DNA of 64,000 bases from Arthrobacter sp. ISL-5 (GTDB taxonomy: Bacteria > Actinomycetota > Actinomycetes > Actinomycetales > Micrococcaceae). The translations under genes were made by a program, and so were the position numbers. The notes beneath the pieces are model-generated. The model was given only the letters and a program-made list of their open reading frames with translations. It was not told the origin of the DNA and did not search any database. The number at the start of each line of letters is the position of its first letter. Within the stretch, counting starts at the first letter, position 1. The stretch covers positions 1 to 64,000 of the forward strand of contig NZ_JAGGPM010000035.1 in the NCBI RefSeq assembly GCF_018613835.1, given 5' to 3'. Shown in pieces: positions 25,217-32,772 of this stretch.

Positions 25217-25252
25217 AAGCGCCCCGCCACTCGAACGAGTGGCGGGGCGCTT
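25217..25252 (+). terminator. Terminator after icd
   Basis: AAGCGCCCCGCCACTCG pairs perfectly with CGAGTGGCGGGGCGCTT around an AA loop. Followed by a T-rich stretch; placed between convergent icd and the SRPBCC gene. Confidence 0.9.
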
Positions 25253-25310
25253 TGGTCTATTTGCCGTCAGCCCGGACGGCAGGATGGCTGCCCGTCCCGG
25301 CGGGCTGTTC

Positions 25311-26045
25311 CTAACGGTCGGGCGTCTCGTCGCGGCGGGTGTCCGTATGCCGAGTATCTATCCGCGGTTCACCTGTTTCCGTGTCGCCGTAGGGCGCGTC
25401 GACGGCGAGATCCGGGTCCGCTTCGACGGGCCGTTCGGTGGCGGCGGCGTCGTAGGTGTCGCCCGACTCGTAGGTGCGGCCGGGGACGGCGTCCATGCCG
25501 GATCCGGACGCGTAGCCCGTGCCGTCGTCGGCAGCTCCGTAGCCGGTGCCCGCTCCAGCAGTACCGGATACCCCGGCTTGGCCCTCCACGTCGCCCTCGT
25601 TGACGCTTTCACGCCAGGCGCCGGTTTCAGAGTCGCGGCTCTCAATGAATTTCTTGAACTTCTTCAGGTCAGACGCAACCTGGCGCGAGTCGAGGCCAAC
25701 GGCGGCGCCGATTTTCTCCACCGCTGATTCCGGCTCCCAGGTCAGCTCGACGTTCACCTTGGTTTCGTCCGGCCCCAGGGACTCGAACCAGACGGTGCCG
25801 GCGTTGCGGGGCTCGTTCAGGCTCTCCCACGTCACGCGCTGGTCGGGTTCCTGAACGGTGATCTGGGCGTCGTATTCGCGCTTGACGCCGGCGATGCTGG
25901 TCTCGAAATGAACAGTGGTGTCATCGAGCTGGCGCACGGCGTCGACGCCGCTCATGAAACGTGGGAAGTCCTCGAACTGGGTCCATTGGTTGTAGGCCTG
26001 GCGAACCGGGACATTGACGTCGATGGATTCCTGAACAGTTGCCAT
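25311..26045 (-). CDS. SRPBCC-family (START-like) protein with disordered tail
   Basis: A 244-residue protein. Residues 1-145 form a polyketide-cyclase/dehydrase-like SRPBCC domain (ESIDVNVPVRQAYNQWTQFEDFPRFMSGV...), commonly found in actinobacterial stress-type operons. The remaining 100 residues are Gly/Asp/Thr-rich and disordered. AAGGAG lies 11 bases upstream of the ATG. A palindrome AGTAA-GT-TTACT at 26157-26168 lies in the promoter region. Ligand and role unknown. Confidence 0.82.
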   Translation of the reverse strand: MATVQESIDVNVPVRQAYNQWTQFEDFPRFMSGVDAVRQLDDTTVHFETSIAGVKREYDAQITVQEPDQRVTWESLNEPRNAGTVWFESLGPDETKVNVELTWEPESAVEKIGAAVGLDSRQVASDLKKFKKFIESRDSETGAWRESVNEGDVEGQAGVSGTAGAGTGYGAADDGTGYASGSGMDAVPGRTYESGDTYDAAATERPVEADPDLAVDAPYGDTETGEPRIDTRHTDTRRDETPDR

Positions 26046-26156
26046 GCGTAGTTCACTCCTTCAGCGTGCGGGCGGTCAGCCCGTGGTTCTGATACCTGCG
26101 TGTTCGGATGGAACACCACCAACGTATCGGGAACCGGACAGCAATTGAAGACAGAA

Positions 26157-26168
26157 AGTAAGTTTACT
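26157..26168. promoter_or_regulatory. Palindrome upstream of the SRPBCC gene
   Basis: AGTAAGTTTACT is a perfect 12-bp palindrome in the gap between the SRPBCC gene and the lipoprotein gene. Its AGTAA half-site equals that of the MarR-associated site at 10723, but the spacing differs. No gene lies in 26046-26217. Confidence 0.4.
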
Positions 26169-26217
26169 GACGAAAACTAACTGAGGCCCACATATCGAAT
26201 TCCTTTCACCGCTGAAA

Positions 26218-26688
26218 CTAGTCCTTGCCGTTGTCGGAGTCCGCCCCGTACTCGTCGTCCCTGGCATTCCCCTTTCCGGAGTTCCCGGATGCCGGCGCAA
26301 CAGTCTGCGGTGTGGTCGGAGCAGGAGTTGGTGCTGCCGGCTTCTCGGCTGCCTTCTTGGCCGCAGCCGTGAGGTCGGCACGCACGGCGTTGATGGCCAC
26401 GGTGATGCTCTGATGCCGCCGGAAGGAAACCTGGCCGGCGGCAGCGGCGGCGTCGAGCTCTGACGCCAGCCCGTCCAGCGACTTGAGGGCCGTGGCGGGG
26501 TCGCTGCCGGCGGCAGCACTGGTGACGGCCAGAACGCGCTGCTGGAGCTCGGCCGCCGCGTTCCCCTCCAGCTCCGGGGCCGGCCCCGCGCAGCCGGCGA
26601 GCCCCGCGGCGAGGAGGCAGCCCGCCAGAGCGGCAGACGCGCGGATCCCCGGGGCTCGCCGCCGCCCGGCACTGGCGCGCCGGATCAC
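26218..26688 (-). CDS. Putative lipoprotein downstream of PknB-like kinase
   Basis: A 156-residue protein with a lipoprotein signal peptide ending in the lipobox LAAGLAGC (cysteine near residue 31). An extracytoplasmic helical part (about 35-110) is followed by a Pro/Ala-rich and charged tail (AAPTPAPTTPQTVAP...). The GTG start at 26688 overlaps the kinase stop (GTGA), so it is coupled to the kinase. It may be a surface partner of the kinase; no family recognised. Confidence 0.75.
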   Translation of the reverse strand: MIRRASAGRRRAPGIRASAALAGCLLAAGLAGCAGPAPELEGNAAAELQQRVLAVTSAAAGSDPATALKSLDGLASELDAAAAAGQVSFRRHQSITVAINAVRADLTAAAKKAAEKPAAPTPAPTTPQTVAPASGNSGKGNARDDEYGADSDNGKD

Positions 26689-27929
26689 GGCTCCACGCTT
26701 TTTTGCAGCTCGACGAGGTGGTCGCCCAGCGTTCCCGTCACGGTGGGGTACGTGACGACGTCGGGCGTTGTAGGCGAAGTCACGGCGGCCGTCACCGCGG
26801 CCACTCCGCCGAGCAGCGCCGCCGCGCCCAGCGCCGAAGCCAGCAGGAAGCGCCGGCTGCGCCACTGCACGCCGGCCGGACGTGAGCGGCCCTGCATGTT
26901 TGCGGTGCCGGAGTCATCGGCAGGCTGTTGCGCCGCGCTATAACCGGCGGGAAGCACGGAGGACGGCGGCCGCGACGGCAGGGCGGGCAGGACCTTGGTA
27001 TGTTCCTCGACCAATTCCCCGGGTGCCGATTCCGGTGAAATCAGGGCTTGGCGGAGGGCAATCTCCAACTCGGCGGCCGTCGGCCTGTCCGCCGGTTCGA
27101 TGACCGTCATGGAGGCCAGGAGATGCGCCCACTCCGCAGGGAGGTCCTCGGGAATTTCCGGCGCGCGGTGCAGGCGGGCCACTGCCGATTCCACAGCGCC
27201 GCCGGGGTATTCGACTGTTCCCTTGATGCATTCCAGCAGCACGAGGCCCAGTGAGTAGATGTCCGTGGCCGGTGAGAGCGGCGAGCCCATGGCCTGTTCG
27301 GGGCTAAGGTACGCTGCGGTGCCCACCATGGTCCCGGTTGCGGTAAGCCGGGTGGCGTCCACGATGCGGGCGATGCCGAAGTCGGTCAGCTTGGGGCGAA
27401 GGGGTTCCCCCGGCCGGACCTGGACGAGGAGGATGTTGGCCGGCTTGATGTCGCGGTGGATGATCCCCAGCCCGTGGACATAGGCGAGGGCGTCGGCGAT
27501 CCCGGCGCCGATCACCGCGAGCTCGTCGAGTGGGACGCGGCTGTGCCGCAGGCGGCCGCGCAGGTCCTGGCCCTCGACGAGCTCCATGGTGAGGAACGGC
27601 CTTGGCTGGTCCGGGATGCGAGTGTCAACGCCGGCGTCGAACAGCGTCACCAGGCTCGGGTGGTTCAGCGTGGCCAGCAGCTCGATCTCGGCTTCCTGCC
27701 GCTTGAGTTCATCGGCGTCCGCCGCCTGGGGTGCGAACAGCTTCAGGGCAACGTCCCTGCCGAGGTTCTCATCCCGGGCTGTGTAGACCGAGGACATGCC
27801 TCCGCGGCCGATGACTTCTCCGAGCCTGTAGCGTCCGCCCAGTACTTCAACTGTCACCCCGCCGGGCGAATCTTCCAACACTTTGCCGTCCTTATCCGCA
27901 GTGGCTCCGGTTGAGGGTAATACGCTCAT
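26685..27929 (-). CDS. PknB-like membrane Ser/Thr protein kinase
   Basis: A 414-residue Hanks-type kinase. The kinase domain spans about residues 30-290: Gly loop GRGGMSSVY, VALKLF lysine, catalytic HRDIKPANIL, and DFG in LTDFGIAR. A Pro/Ser-rich juxtamembrane linker leads to one membrane helix near residue 365-385 (LLASALGAAALLGGVAAVTAAV). The external part is only about 25 residues with no PASTA repeats. I start at the ATG for MSVLPSTG; no clear ribosome binding site is visible. An adjacent lipoprotein is translationally coupled. Confidence 0.9.
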   Translation of the reverse strand: MSVLPSTGATADKDGKVLEDSPGGVTVEVLGGRYRLGEVIGRGGMSSVYTARDENLGRDVALKLFAPQAADADELKRQEAEIELLATLNHPSLVTLFDAGVDTRIPDQPRPFLTMELVEGQDLRGRLRHSRVPLDELAVIGAGIADALAYVHGLGIIHRDIKPANILLVQVRPGEPLRPKLTDFGIARIVDATRLTATGTMVGTAAYLSPEQAMGSPLSPATDIYSLGLVLLECIKGTVEYPGGAVESAVARLHRAPEIPEDLPAEWAHLLASMTVIEPADRPTAAELEIALRQALISPESAPGELVEEHTKVLPALPSRPPSSVLPAGYSAAQQPADDSGTANMQGRSRPAGVQWRSRRFLLASALGAAALLGGVAAVTAAVTSPTTPDVVTYPTVTGTLGDHLVELQKSVEP

Positions 27930-28088
27930 GCAAGTGCGGAGACCGCCAGCGGATTCGCAGGATGATTCGCGGTGAACATGGCCGTGCCGGCGGCCCGGCT
28001 CCGGAGCGTCCAAAGACCAGTCGGAGCCGGACCGTCGACTGCGGTCCTGTGTTCGCCCGGGCCTGAAGCCCGGGCCGTGCCTGTGTGG

Positions 28089-29495
28089 CTAGGCCTTCTT
28101 CCCCCGGAGAACCATCAGCATGCCGGCGGCGAGGAGGACCAGCGCCAGCGGCAACAGATCAGCGTTCGCACCGGTGTTGGCGAGCGACTGCTTGCCGCCT
28201 GCCGTCTGGGCCGAGGTCGCCGCCGATGCCGAGGCGCCGGTTGTCATCGAACCTGCGGGCAGAATTGCGATTCCCGAGGCTGCCCCGGAAGCCGTGCCGG
28301 TGCCGGTACCGGTCTCGCCGGTGCCCGTCCCGGTTCCGGTTCCGTAGGTGCCGGTACCGGTCTCGCCGGTGCCCGTCCCGGTTCCGGTTCCGTAGGTGCC
28401 GGTACCGGTCTCGCCGGTGCCCGTCCCGGTTCCGGTTCCGTCGGTGCCGGTTCCATCCGTGGTGCCGGTTCCGTCAGTCGTGCCCGTTCCGTCGGTGGCT
28501 CCGTCACCGGGATCCGTGCCCGTTCCTGTCCCGTCACCGGGATCCGTCGAAGGAGGCGTGACTACGGACCCTCCGCCGAGGCCGACACCCAGATCGATGC
28601 CGAGATTGACGGAAGAATCCGTACCGGTGCCGAGCCCCAGGTTGATTGCACCTTCGGCAGCCGCGCCTGCATCATCCAAGAGACCAGAGCCTCCGAGGTT
28701 GACGTCGACGACGGCGGACGCGTCGGTGACCGGTGCCGTGGTGGTGCCGGTGCCTGCGTTGTTGCCGAGGTTGACGTCGACGAGGGCGTCGGCGGTTGTG
28801 CCGGTTCCTGTGTTGTTGCCGAGGTTGACGTCGACGACGGCGGTCGCGTCGGTTACCGGTGCCGTGGCGGTGCCGCTTCCCGCGGTGTTGCCGAGGTTGA
28901 CGTCGACGAGGGCCGCGGCGGCGGTGCCGCTTCCCGCGGTGTTGCCAAGGGTGACGTCGACGAGGCCGGCAGCAGTCGTGCCGGTTCCTGTGGTGTTGCC
29001 GAGGTTGACGTCGACGACGGCTGCGGCGTTAGTTACCGGTGCCGTGCTGGTGCCTGTTCCTGTGTTGTTGCCGAGGTTGACGTCGACGACGGCGGTCGCG
29101 TCGGTTACCGGTGCCGTGGCGGTGCCGCTTCCCGCGGTGTTGCCGAGGTTGACGTCGACGAGGGCGGCGGCGGCGGTGCCGCTTCCCGCGGTGTTGCCAA
29201 GGTTGACGTCGACGAGGCCGGCAGCGGTCGTGCCGGTGCCGCTTCCCGCGGTATTGCCGAGGTTGACGTCGACCAGTGCCGTGTCATCAGCACCGGCCAG
29301 GGAAGTATTCGACGGCGTTGGGCCACCCAGCAGGCCCAACGACGCCGAAGCAGTGAGGTCCGCCGTGGCGGAATCATGCGCGACCGTGACCGCGCCCGTG
29401 ATGGTTGTGTCCGCGTTTGCCGCGGTTGCGCCTAGGGCCAAGAGCCCGCCCGCAAACAGGGTGCCCAGTAGGCCCCTGCGAAGATTCTGGTGCAT
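28089..29495 (-). CDS. LAxTG-anchored cell-wall protein with tandem repeats
   Basis: A 468-residue exported protein. The signal peptide is residues 1-29 (MHQNLRRGLLGTLFAGGLLALGATAANA). Residues about 70-270 hold ten copies of a (V/L)VDVNLGN motif spaced 17-23 residues with SGTATAPVTDA-type linkers. A low-complexity Gly/Thr region with GTGTGTGETGTGTYGT units follows. The C-terminus is a sorting signal: LANTG near residue 437, a hydrophobic helix, and RGKKA. LAxTG is the motif preferred by class E sortases of high-GC Actinobacteria. AGGAG lies nine bases before the ATG. Likely a wall-anchored structural or stalk protein; function unknown. Confidence 0.85.
   Translation of the reverse strand: MHQNLRRGLLGTLFAGGLLALGATAANADTTITGAVTVAHDSATADLTASASLGLLGGPTPSNTSLAGADDTALVDVNLGNTAGSGTGTTAAGLVDVNLGNTAGSGTAAAALVDVNLGNTAGSGTATAPVTDATAVVDVNLGNNTGTGTSTAPVTNAAAVVDVNLGNTTGTGTTAAGLVDVTLGNTAGSGTAAAALVDVNLGNTAGSGTATAPVTDATAVVDVNLGNNTGTGTTADALVDVNLGNNAGTGTTTAPVTDASAVVDVNLGGSGLLDDAGAAAEGAINLGLGTGTDSSVNLGIDLGVGLGGGSVVTPPSTDPGDGTGTGTDPGDGATDGTGTTDGTGTTDGTGTDGTGTGTGTGETGTGTYGTGTGTGTGETGTGTYGTGTGTGTGETGTGTGTASGAASGIAILPAGSMTTGASASAATSAQTAGGKQSLANTGANADLLPLALVLLAAGMLMVLRGKKA
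28302..28445. repeat. Three near-identical 48-bp tandem repeats
   Basis: Units at 28302-28349, 28350-28397 and 28398-28445 inside the LAxTG gene, each beginning GCCGGTACCGGTCTCGCC. Units are identical except at the end of the third. Near identity suggests recent duplication and copy-number variation. Confidence 0.85.
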
Positions 29496-29583
29496 TTTGA
29501 TGTCTCCTGAAGAGTTGTTGTCAGGCGCTCAAGGCAGCCCGATTGGCCGTATCTCTGCACAAGGAATGGCAGAAAGGGCCCAA

Positions 29584-30666
29584 CTAGTCAGGAGAAGAGC
29601 CGGGGTCAATGGCCACCGGCGAGGGGATGTGCTGAAGGGGTCCGCTCACCGGGACAATGCCGGTAAGGGGGAGGTACTCAAAAGGGCTGGTCAGCCAGGC
29701 TGCCGATGGCGCCGGGCCGCCCGAGGACTGTCCGCTGCCCGAACCTGAGGGCGCAGCCGGAAGCAGGGCTTCGGGAGACGGCGGGCCTTCGTCCGCTGAC
29801 GACCCTTTGCCGGCGGGGGGAGCAGTGGAAGACCCCGGACTGTCGCCGGAGCCCGAGGAACCCGAAGCGCCCGAATAAGACGCGGGCGCTCGGCTGGCAC
29901 CGGTGGCGGCCAAAAGGGAAGCTGCCGGGGAGTATGCCGCGCCAACACCTGTGCCGCCAGTCCTGGCCAGGGGAGCATTCCCGGGAGCAGGCGGTGCCGG
30001 AACCCGATCAGTTACCGCCGCGACGTCGTCGAGGACGTCCAGGACGTCGGTAATTGGCGTGACAACGGGAGTAATCAGGGGCGGCGTACCTGTCAGGAGG
30101 TCTGAAAGTGGCTCGACCGGCAGGTCAATGGGCAGCGTGTCCGTCACGGGTTGAACAACGGTTTCGGCGATGTCAGCAACCGCTGTGTCCGCCAGGGCAA
30201 CGACTGGGTCTGTCACGGAAGCCGCGGGGTCCGGGGGAAGGACGCCAGGCGCTGGCAGCTCGCCGAGGACTGTGTCCACCGGCCCGGTGATCTCGGTAAC
30301 GACTGGCACAAGCACGGTCTCAGGCTTAGCAGTGATGGGCGCCGCCACGGGCTCGGTGTTCACCGGCACGGCGTTCACGGGCTCGGCGTGCGGCGCAGGA
30401 ACGCGTGCCGGTTGCGGGGCGGCGGAATGGTCCGGGGCATGGGCTGCGGACGCTCCGCCGGCCACGTTGCCCACGGCGTTGCCCACGCCGTTGCCGACGG
30501 AGGACACCGTCGAAGCAATTCCGCCAAGAAGGGAAGACTGATCATGCGGATTGTTTGCGTCGGCGGCCGGTGCTGAGAAAGCCAGCCACGCCATGGCGGC
30601 GGCTCCAGCCAGGAAGACCGAGCGCAGGGGGCGGAGCGCAGACCAGGACAACCCAGCATTGGCCAT
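29584..30666 (-). CDS. Secreted low-complexity protein ending in DPGSSPD (paralog 2)
   Basis: A 360-residue protein with a signal peptide (about residues 1-38, LRSVFLAGAAAMAWLAFSAPAADA). The mature part is Ala/Pro/Val-rich, with a Ser/Gly-rich region near residues 260-310. The last seven residues, DPGSSPD, equal those of the protein at 11985-12968. CTGGGGGGTGT precedes the ATG by eight bases, exactly as in that paralog. No enzyme motif or anchor seen. Function unknown; the conserved end suggests a shared processing or interaction signal (inference). Confidence 0.72.
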   Translation of the reverse strand: MANAGLSWSALRPLRSVFLAGAAAMAWLAFSAPAADANNPHDQSSLLGGIASTVSSVGNGVGNAVGNVAGGASAAHAPDHSAAPQPARVPAPHAEPVNAVPVNTEPVAAPITAKPETVLVPVVTEITGPVDTVLGELPAPGVLPPDPAASVTDPVVALADTAVADIAETVVQPVTDTLPIDLPVEPLSDLLTGTPPLITPVVTPITDVLDVLDDVAAVTDRVPAPPAPGNAPLARTGGTGVGAAYSPAASLLAATGASRAPASYSGASGSSGSGDSPGSSTAPPAGKGSSADEGPPSPEALLPAAPSGSGSGQSSGGPAPSAAWLTSPFEYLPLTGIVPVSGPLQHIPSPVAIDPGSSPD

Positions 30667-30799
30667 GCTCTAACACCCCCCAGTCACCGAATAATTCGAC
30701 GATCCTTTAGAGCCTAAGCCTGCTGCAAACCGAGAGTCCAGACCCAGAGAGATCAAATCTCTCGAATCGATAAAGCCGCGGCGAGGCCCCCGGAGAGCG

Positions 30800-31870
30800 T
30801 CAGTGGGCATCATTCGGATAACTGACGCCCAGCTGGGCGCGGACGCCGTCGAACAGCCGCATGGTGTTCACGGAGTCTTCCAGCGGCATGACCGGGCTCT
30901 CCGTCAGGCCCTGCTGGATGCACCTCGTTACCTCACGAAGTTCGTAGCTGTAGCCTTGGCCGGCAACCTCGAAGTGCTCGGTCCGGGGAGCCTCCCGGCC
31001 GATTCCGATCACGAGCTGCCTGGGATTGTTGATGGAGCCGAGCGACTGCAGGTAGCCAAGGCTGCCGGCAACCGTCGCAGCCCGCGGGCCGTACGCCAGC
31101 AATGACGACGTGAGCTGCGCCTGTGCGCCGTCATGGTAGCCGAGCGTCAGCGCATTCTGGGCATCGACGCCGTCGTCATTGAGCGTGCCCATGGCACTGA
31201 CCGCCTGCGGGAACCCCAAGGTGCCCAGTGCCCACAGCAGCGGGTAGACAGTCAGATCGAGGAGTGCCCCGCCGCCGTCCTTGACGGCCCAGAGTCGGGC
31301 GGTCGGGGAGTACGGCGCGGGGAACCCCAAGTCGGCAGTGACCCACTGCACGGTCCCCAGTTCGCCGGAACCGGCGATCTCGAATGCCCGCTGCATGCTG
31401 GGGAGGAAGCGGCTCCAAACGGCTTCCATGAGGAAGAGATTTTTTTCGCGGGCCACTGCAACCAGATTGGCTGCCTCGCGGGCATTGATGGTGAAGGCCT
31501 TCTCGCAAAGGACGTGCTTTCCGGCGTTGAGGGCCGCCAGCACCATCTGGTGGTGTTGGGCGTGGGGGGTGGCCACATAGACGACGTCCACGGAATCGTC
31601 GGCGAGGAGCCGCTCGTAACCTTCCCGGCCGCCGTCGTCCCCGTACGCCGTGGTGAAGCCGAACTCGGCGGCGAACGCGTCAGCGGTGTGCTGCTTGCGG
31701 GAGCTGACGGCGTAAAGCTCTGCGTCGGCAAGCAGCGCCAGATCCCGTGAAACGAGTGAAGCGATGCGCCCCGTGGCGATGATTCCCCACTTCAGCGGGT
31801 CTCCGGTGGCGGCTCGGGGATCCTGATTGGGCTGGCTGAACAGCCACGGCTTGGCGATAGGCGACGTCAT
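30800..31870 (-). CDS. Gfo/Idh/MocA-family oxidoreductase
   Basis: A 356-residue NAD(P)-dependent sugar or polyol dehydrogenase-like protein. The Rossmann start is LKWGIIATGRIASLVSRDL (about residues 26-44). The family EKP motif appears as CEKAF (HVLCEKAFTINAREAANL). The substrate pocket side has HHQMVLAALNAGKHVL and MEAVWSRFLP, as in trans-dihydrodiol or glucose-fructose oxidoreductase-like members. Substrate not predictable. It stands alone between a secreted-protein gene and a 32-bp repeat array. Confidence 0.85.
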   Translation of the reverse strand: MTSPIAKPWLFSQPNQDPRAATGDPLKWGIIATGRIASLVSRDLALLADAELYAVSSRKQHTADAFAAEFGFTTAYGDDGGREGYERLLADDSVDVVYVATPHAQHHQMVLAALNAGKHVLCEKAFTINAREAANLVAVAREKNLFLMEAVWSRFLPSMQRAFEIAGSGELGTVQWVTADLGFPAPYSPTARLWAVKDGGGALLDLTVYPLLWALGTLGFPQAVSAMGTLNDDGVDAQNALTLGYHDGAQAQLTSSLLAYGPRAATVAGSLGYLQSLGSINNPRQLVIGIGREAPRTEHFEVAGQGYSYELREVTRCIQQGLTESPVMPLEDSVNTMRLFDGVRAQLGVSYPNDAH

Positions 31871-31892
31871 GACGCCATCCTCTCACCCGAGT

Positions 31893-32030
31893 GAGAGAGC
31901 GTTGGGGAATTTCCTGTAGGAAGTGAGAGAGCGTCCGAATATTTTCCGCCGGTAGTGAGAGAGCGTTGGGGAATTGCCGGTAGGAAGTGAGAGAGCGTTG
32001 GGGAATTGGGCGGCGGGAGGTGCGGGAGGG
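31893..32030 (+). repeat. 32-bp-phased repeat array, third locus
   Basis: GAGAGAGCGT cores start at 31893, 31925, 31957 and 31989, exactly 32 bp apart, with a degenerate copy near 32022 (33 bp). Between cores the sequence is GTTGGGGAATT...CCTGTAGGAAGT-like. Same family as the arrays at 1-410. It lies between the Gfo/Idh/MocA gene and the convergent-side end of the ABC exporter operon. Confidence 0.85.
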
Positions 32031-32062
32031 TTGGGACCTCCCGCACAGCCCGCCGCGTGAAC

Positions 32063-32770
32063 CTACACCGCCGCCGGCACTGCAGCGCGGTTGCGGGCAG
32101 GCTCTTCCGTCAGTTTGCCCTGCTGCAGCCTGAACCGGCGGTCCGTCTTGTTGGCGAGCGAGCGGTCGTGCGTGACCACCAGGATGGTGGTGTTGTGGTC
32201 CCGGCTGAGCGAACTGAGCAGCTCGATGATGTGCTCGCCGGTCTGCTCGTCCAGGTTGCCCGTGGGCTCATCGGCCAGGATCAGCTTGGGCTCGTTGGCC
32301 AGCGCCCGGGCAATGGCGACCCGCTGCTGCTCGCCGCCCGAGAGCCGGTTGATGCGCCGCACGTGCTTGTCCGGGTCGAGCTGCACCTGCTCGAGCAATT
32401 CCCGTGCCCGCTGGGCCCGGGCGGACTTCCGCATTCCGGCGAACTCCATCGGAAGCATGACGTTGTCCAGGGCGGACAGGTTGGGGATCAGGTTGAACTG
32501 CTGGAACACGAAGCCGATGTCGCGGCGCCGGTATTCGGTCAGCTTGCCGTCCGGCATGCCCGCCAGGCTTACGCCGTTGACGACGACGTCTCCGCTGGTG
32601 GGTTTGTCCAGCGCGCCCAAGAGGGACAGCAGGGTACTCTTGCCGCTGCCGCTCTTGCCCACGATGGACGCCAGCGTGCCCTGTTCCAGCTCGAAGCTGA
32701 CGTCATTGACGGGCTTGATGGTGCGGTCGCCGGACTTGAAGGCGCGGACGAGGTTCTTGACTTCAATCAT
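32063..32770 (-). CDS. MacB/LolD-type ABC transporter ATPase
   Basis: A 235-residue ATPase: Walker A GKSGSGKST (residues 38-46), Q-loop QQFNLIPNL, signature LSGGEQQRVAIARAL, Walker B LILADEPTGNLD, H-loop VVTHD. The GNLDEQTGEHI block is typical of the MacB/LolD/FtsE group of mechanotransmission exporters. It is directly downstream of the matching permease gene with two bases between. Substrate unknown (antimicrobial peptide, lipid or metabolite export). Confidence 0.92.
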   Translation of the reverse strand: MIEVKNLVRAFKSGDRTIKPVNDVSFELEQGTLASIVGKSGSGKSTLLSLLGALDKPTSGDVVVNGVSLAGMPDGKLTEYRRRDIGFVFQQFNLIPNLSALDNVMLPMEFAGMRKSARAQRARELLEQVQLDPDKHVRRINRLSGGEQQRVAIARALANEPKLILADEPTGNLDEQTGEHIIELLSSLSRDHNTTILVVTHDRSLANKTDRRFRLQQGKLTEEPARNRAAVPAAV

Positions 32771-32772
32771 GG

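Noticed and set aside
23458..25230. Long antisense reading frame opposite icd
   Set aside because: It mirrors the icd gene in a GC-rich codon context, has no ribosome binding site and no recognisable protein family.
27972..29748. Repeat-rich frames on the plus strand across the LAxTG gene
   Set aside because: Translated repeats of the opposite strand; the minus strand has the signal peptide, sorting signal and ribosome binding site.
30747..30763. GAGAGAT-CAA-ATCTCTC hairpin as terminator of the Gfo/Idh/MocA gene
   Set aside because: Short stem with no T-run in either direction; could equally be an operator. Too weak to annotate.
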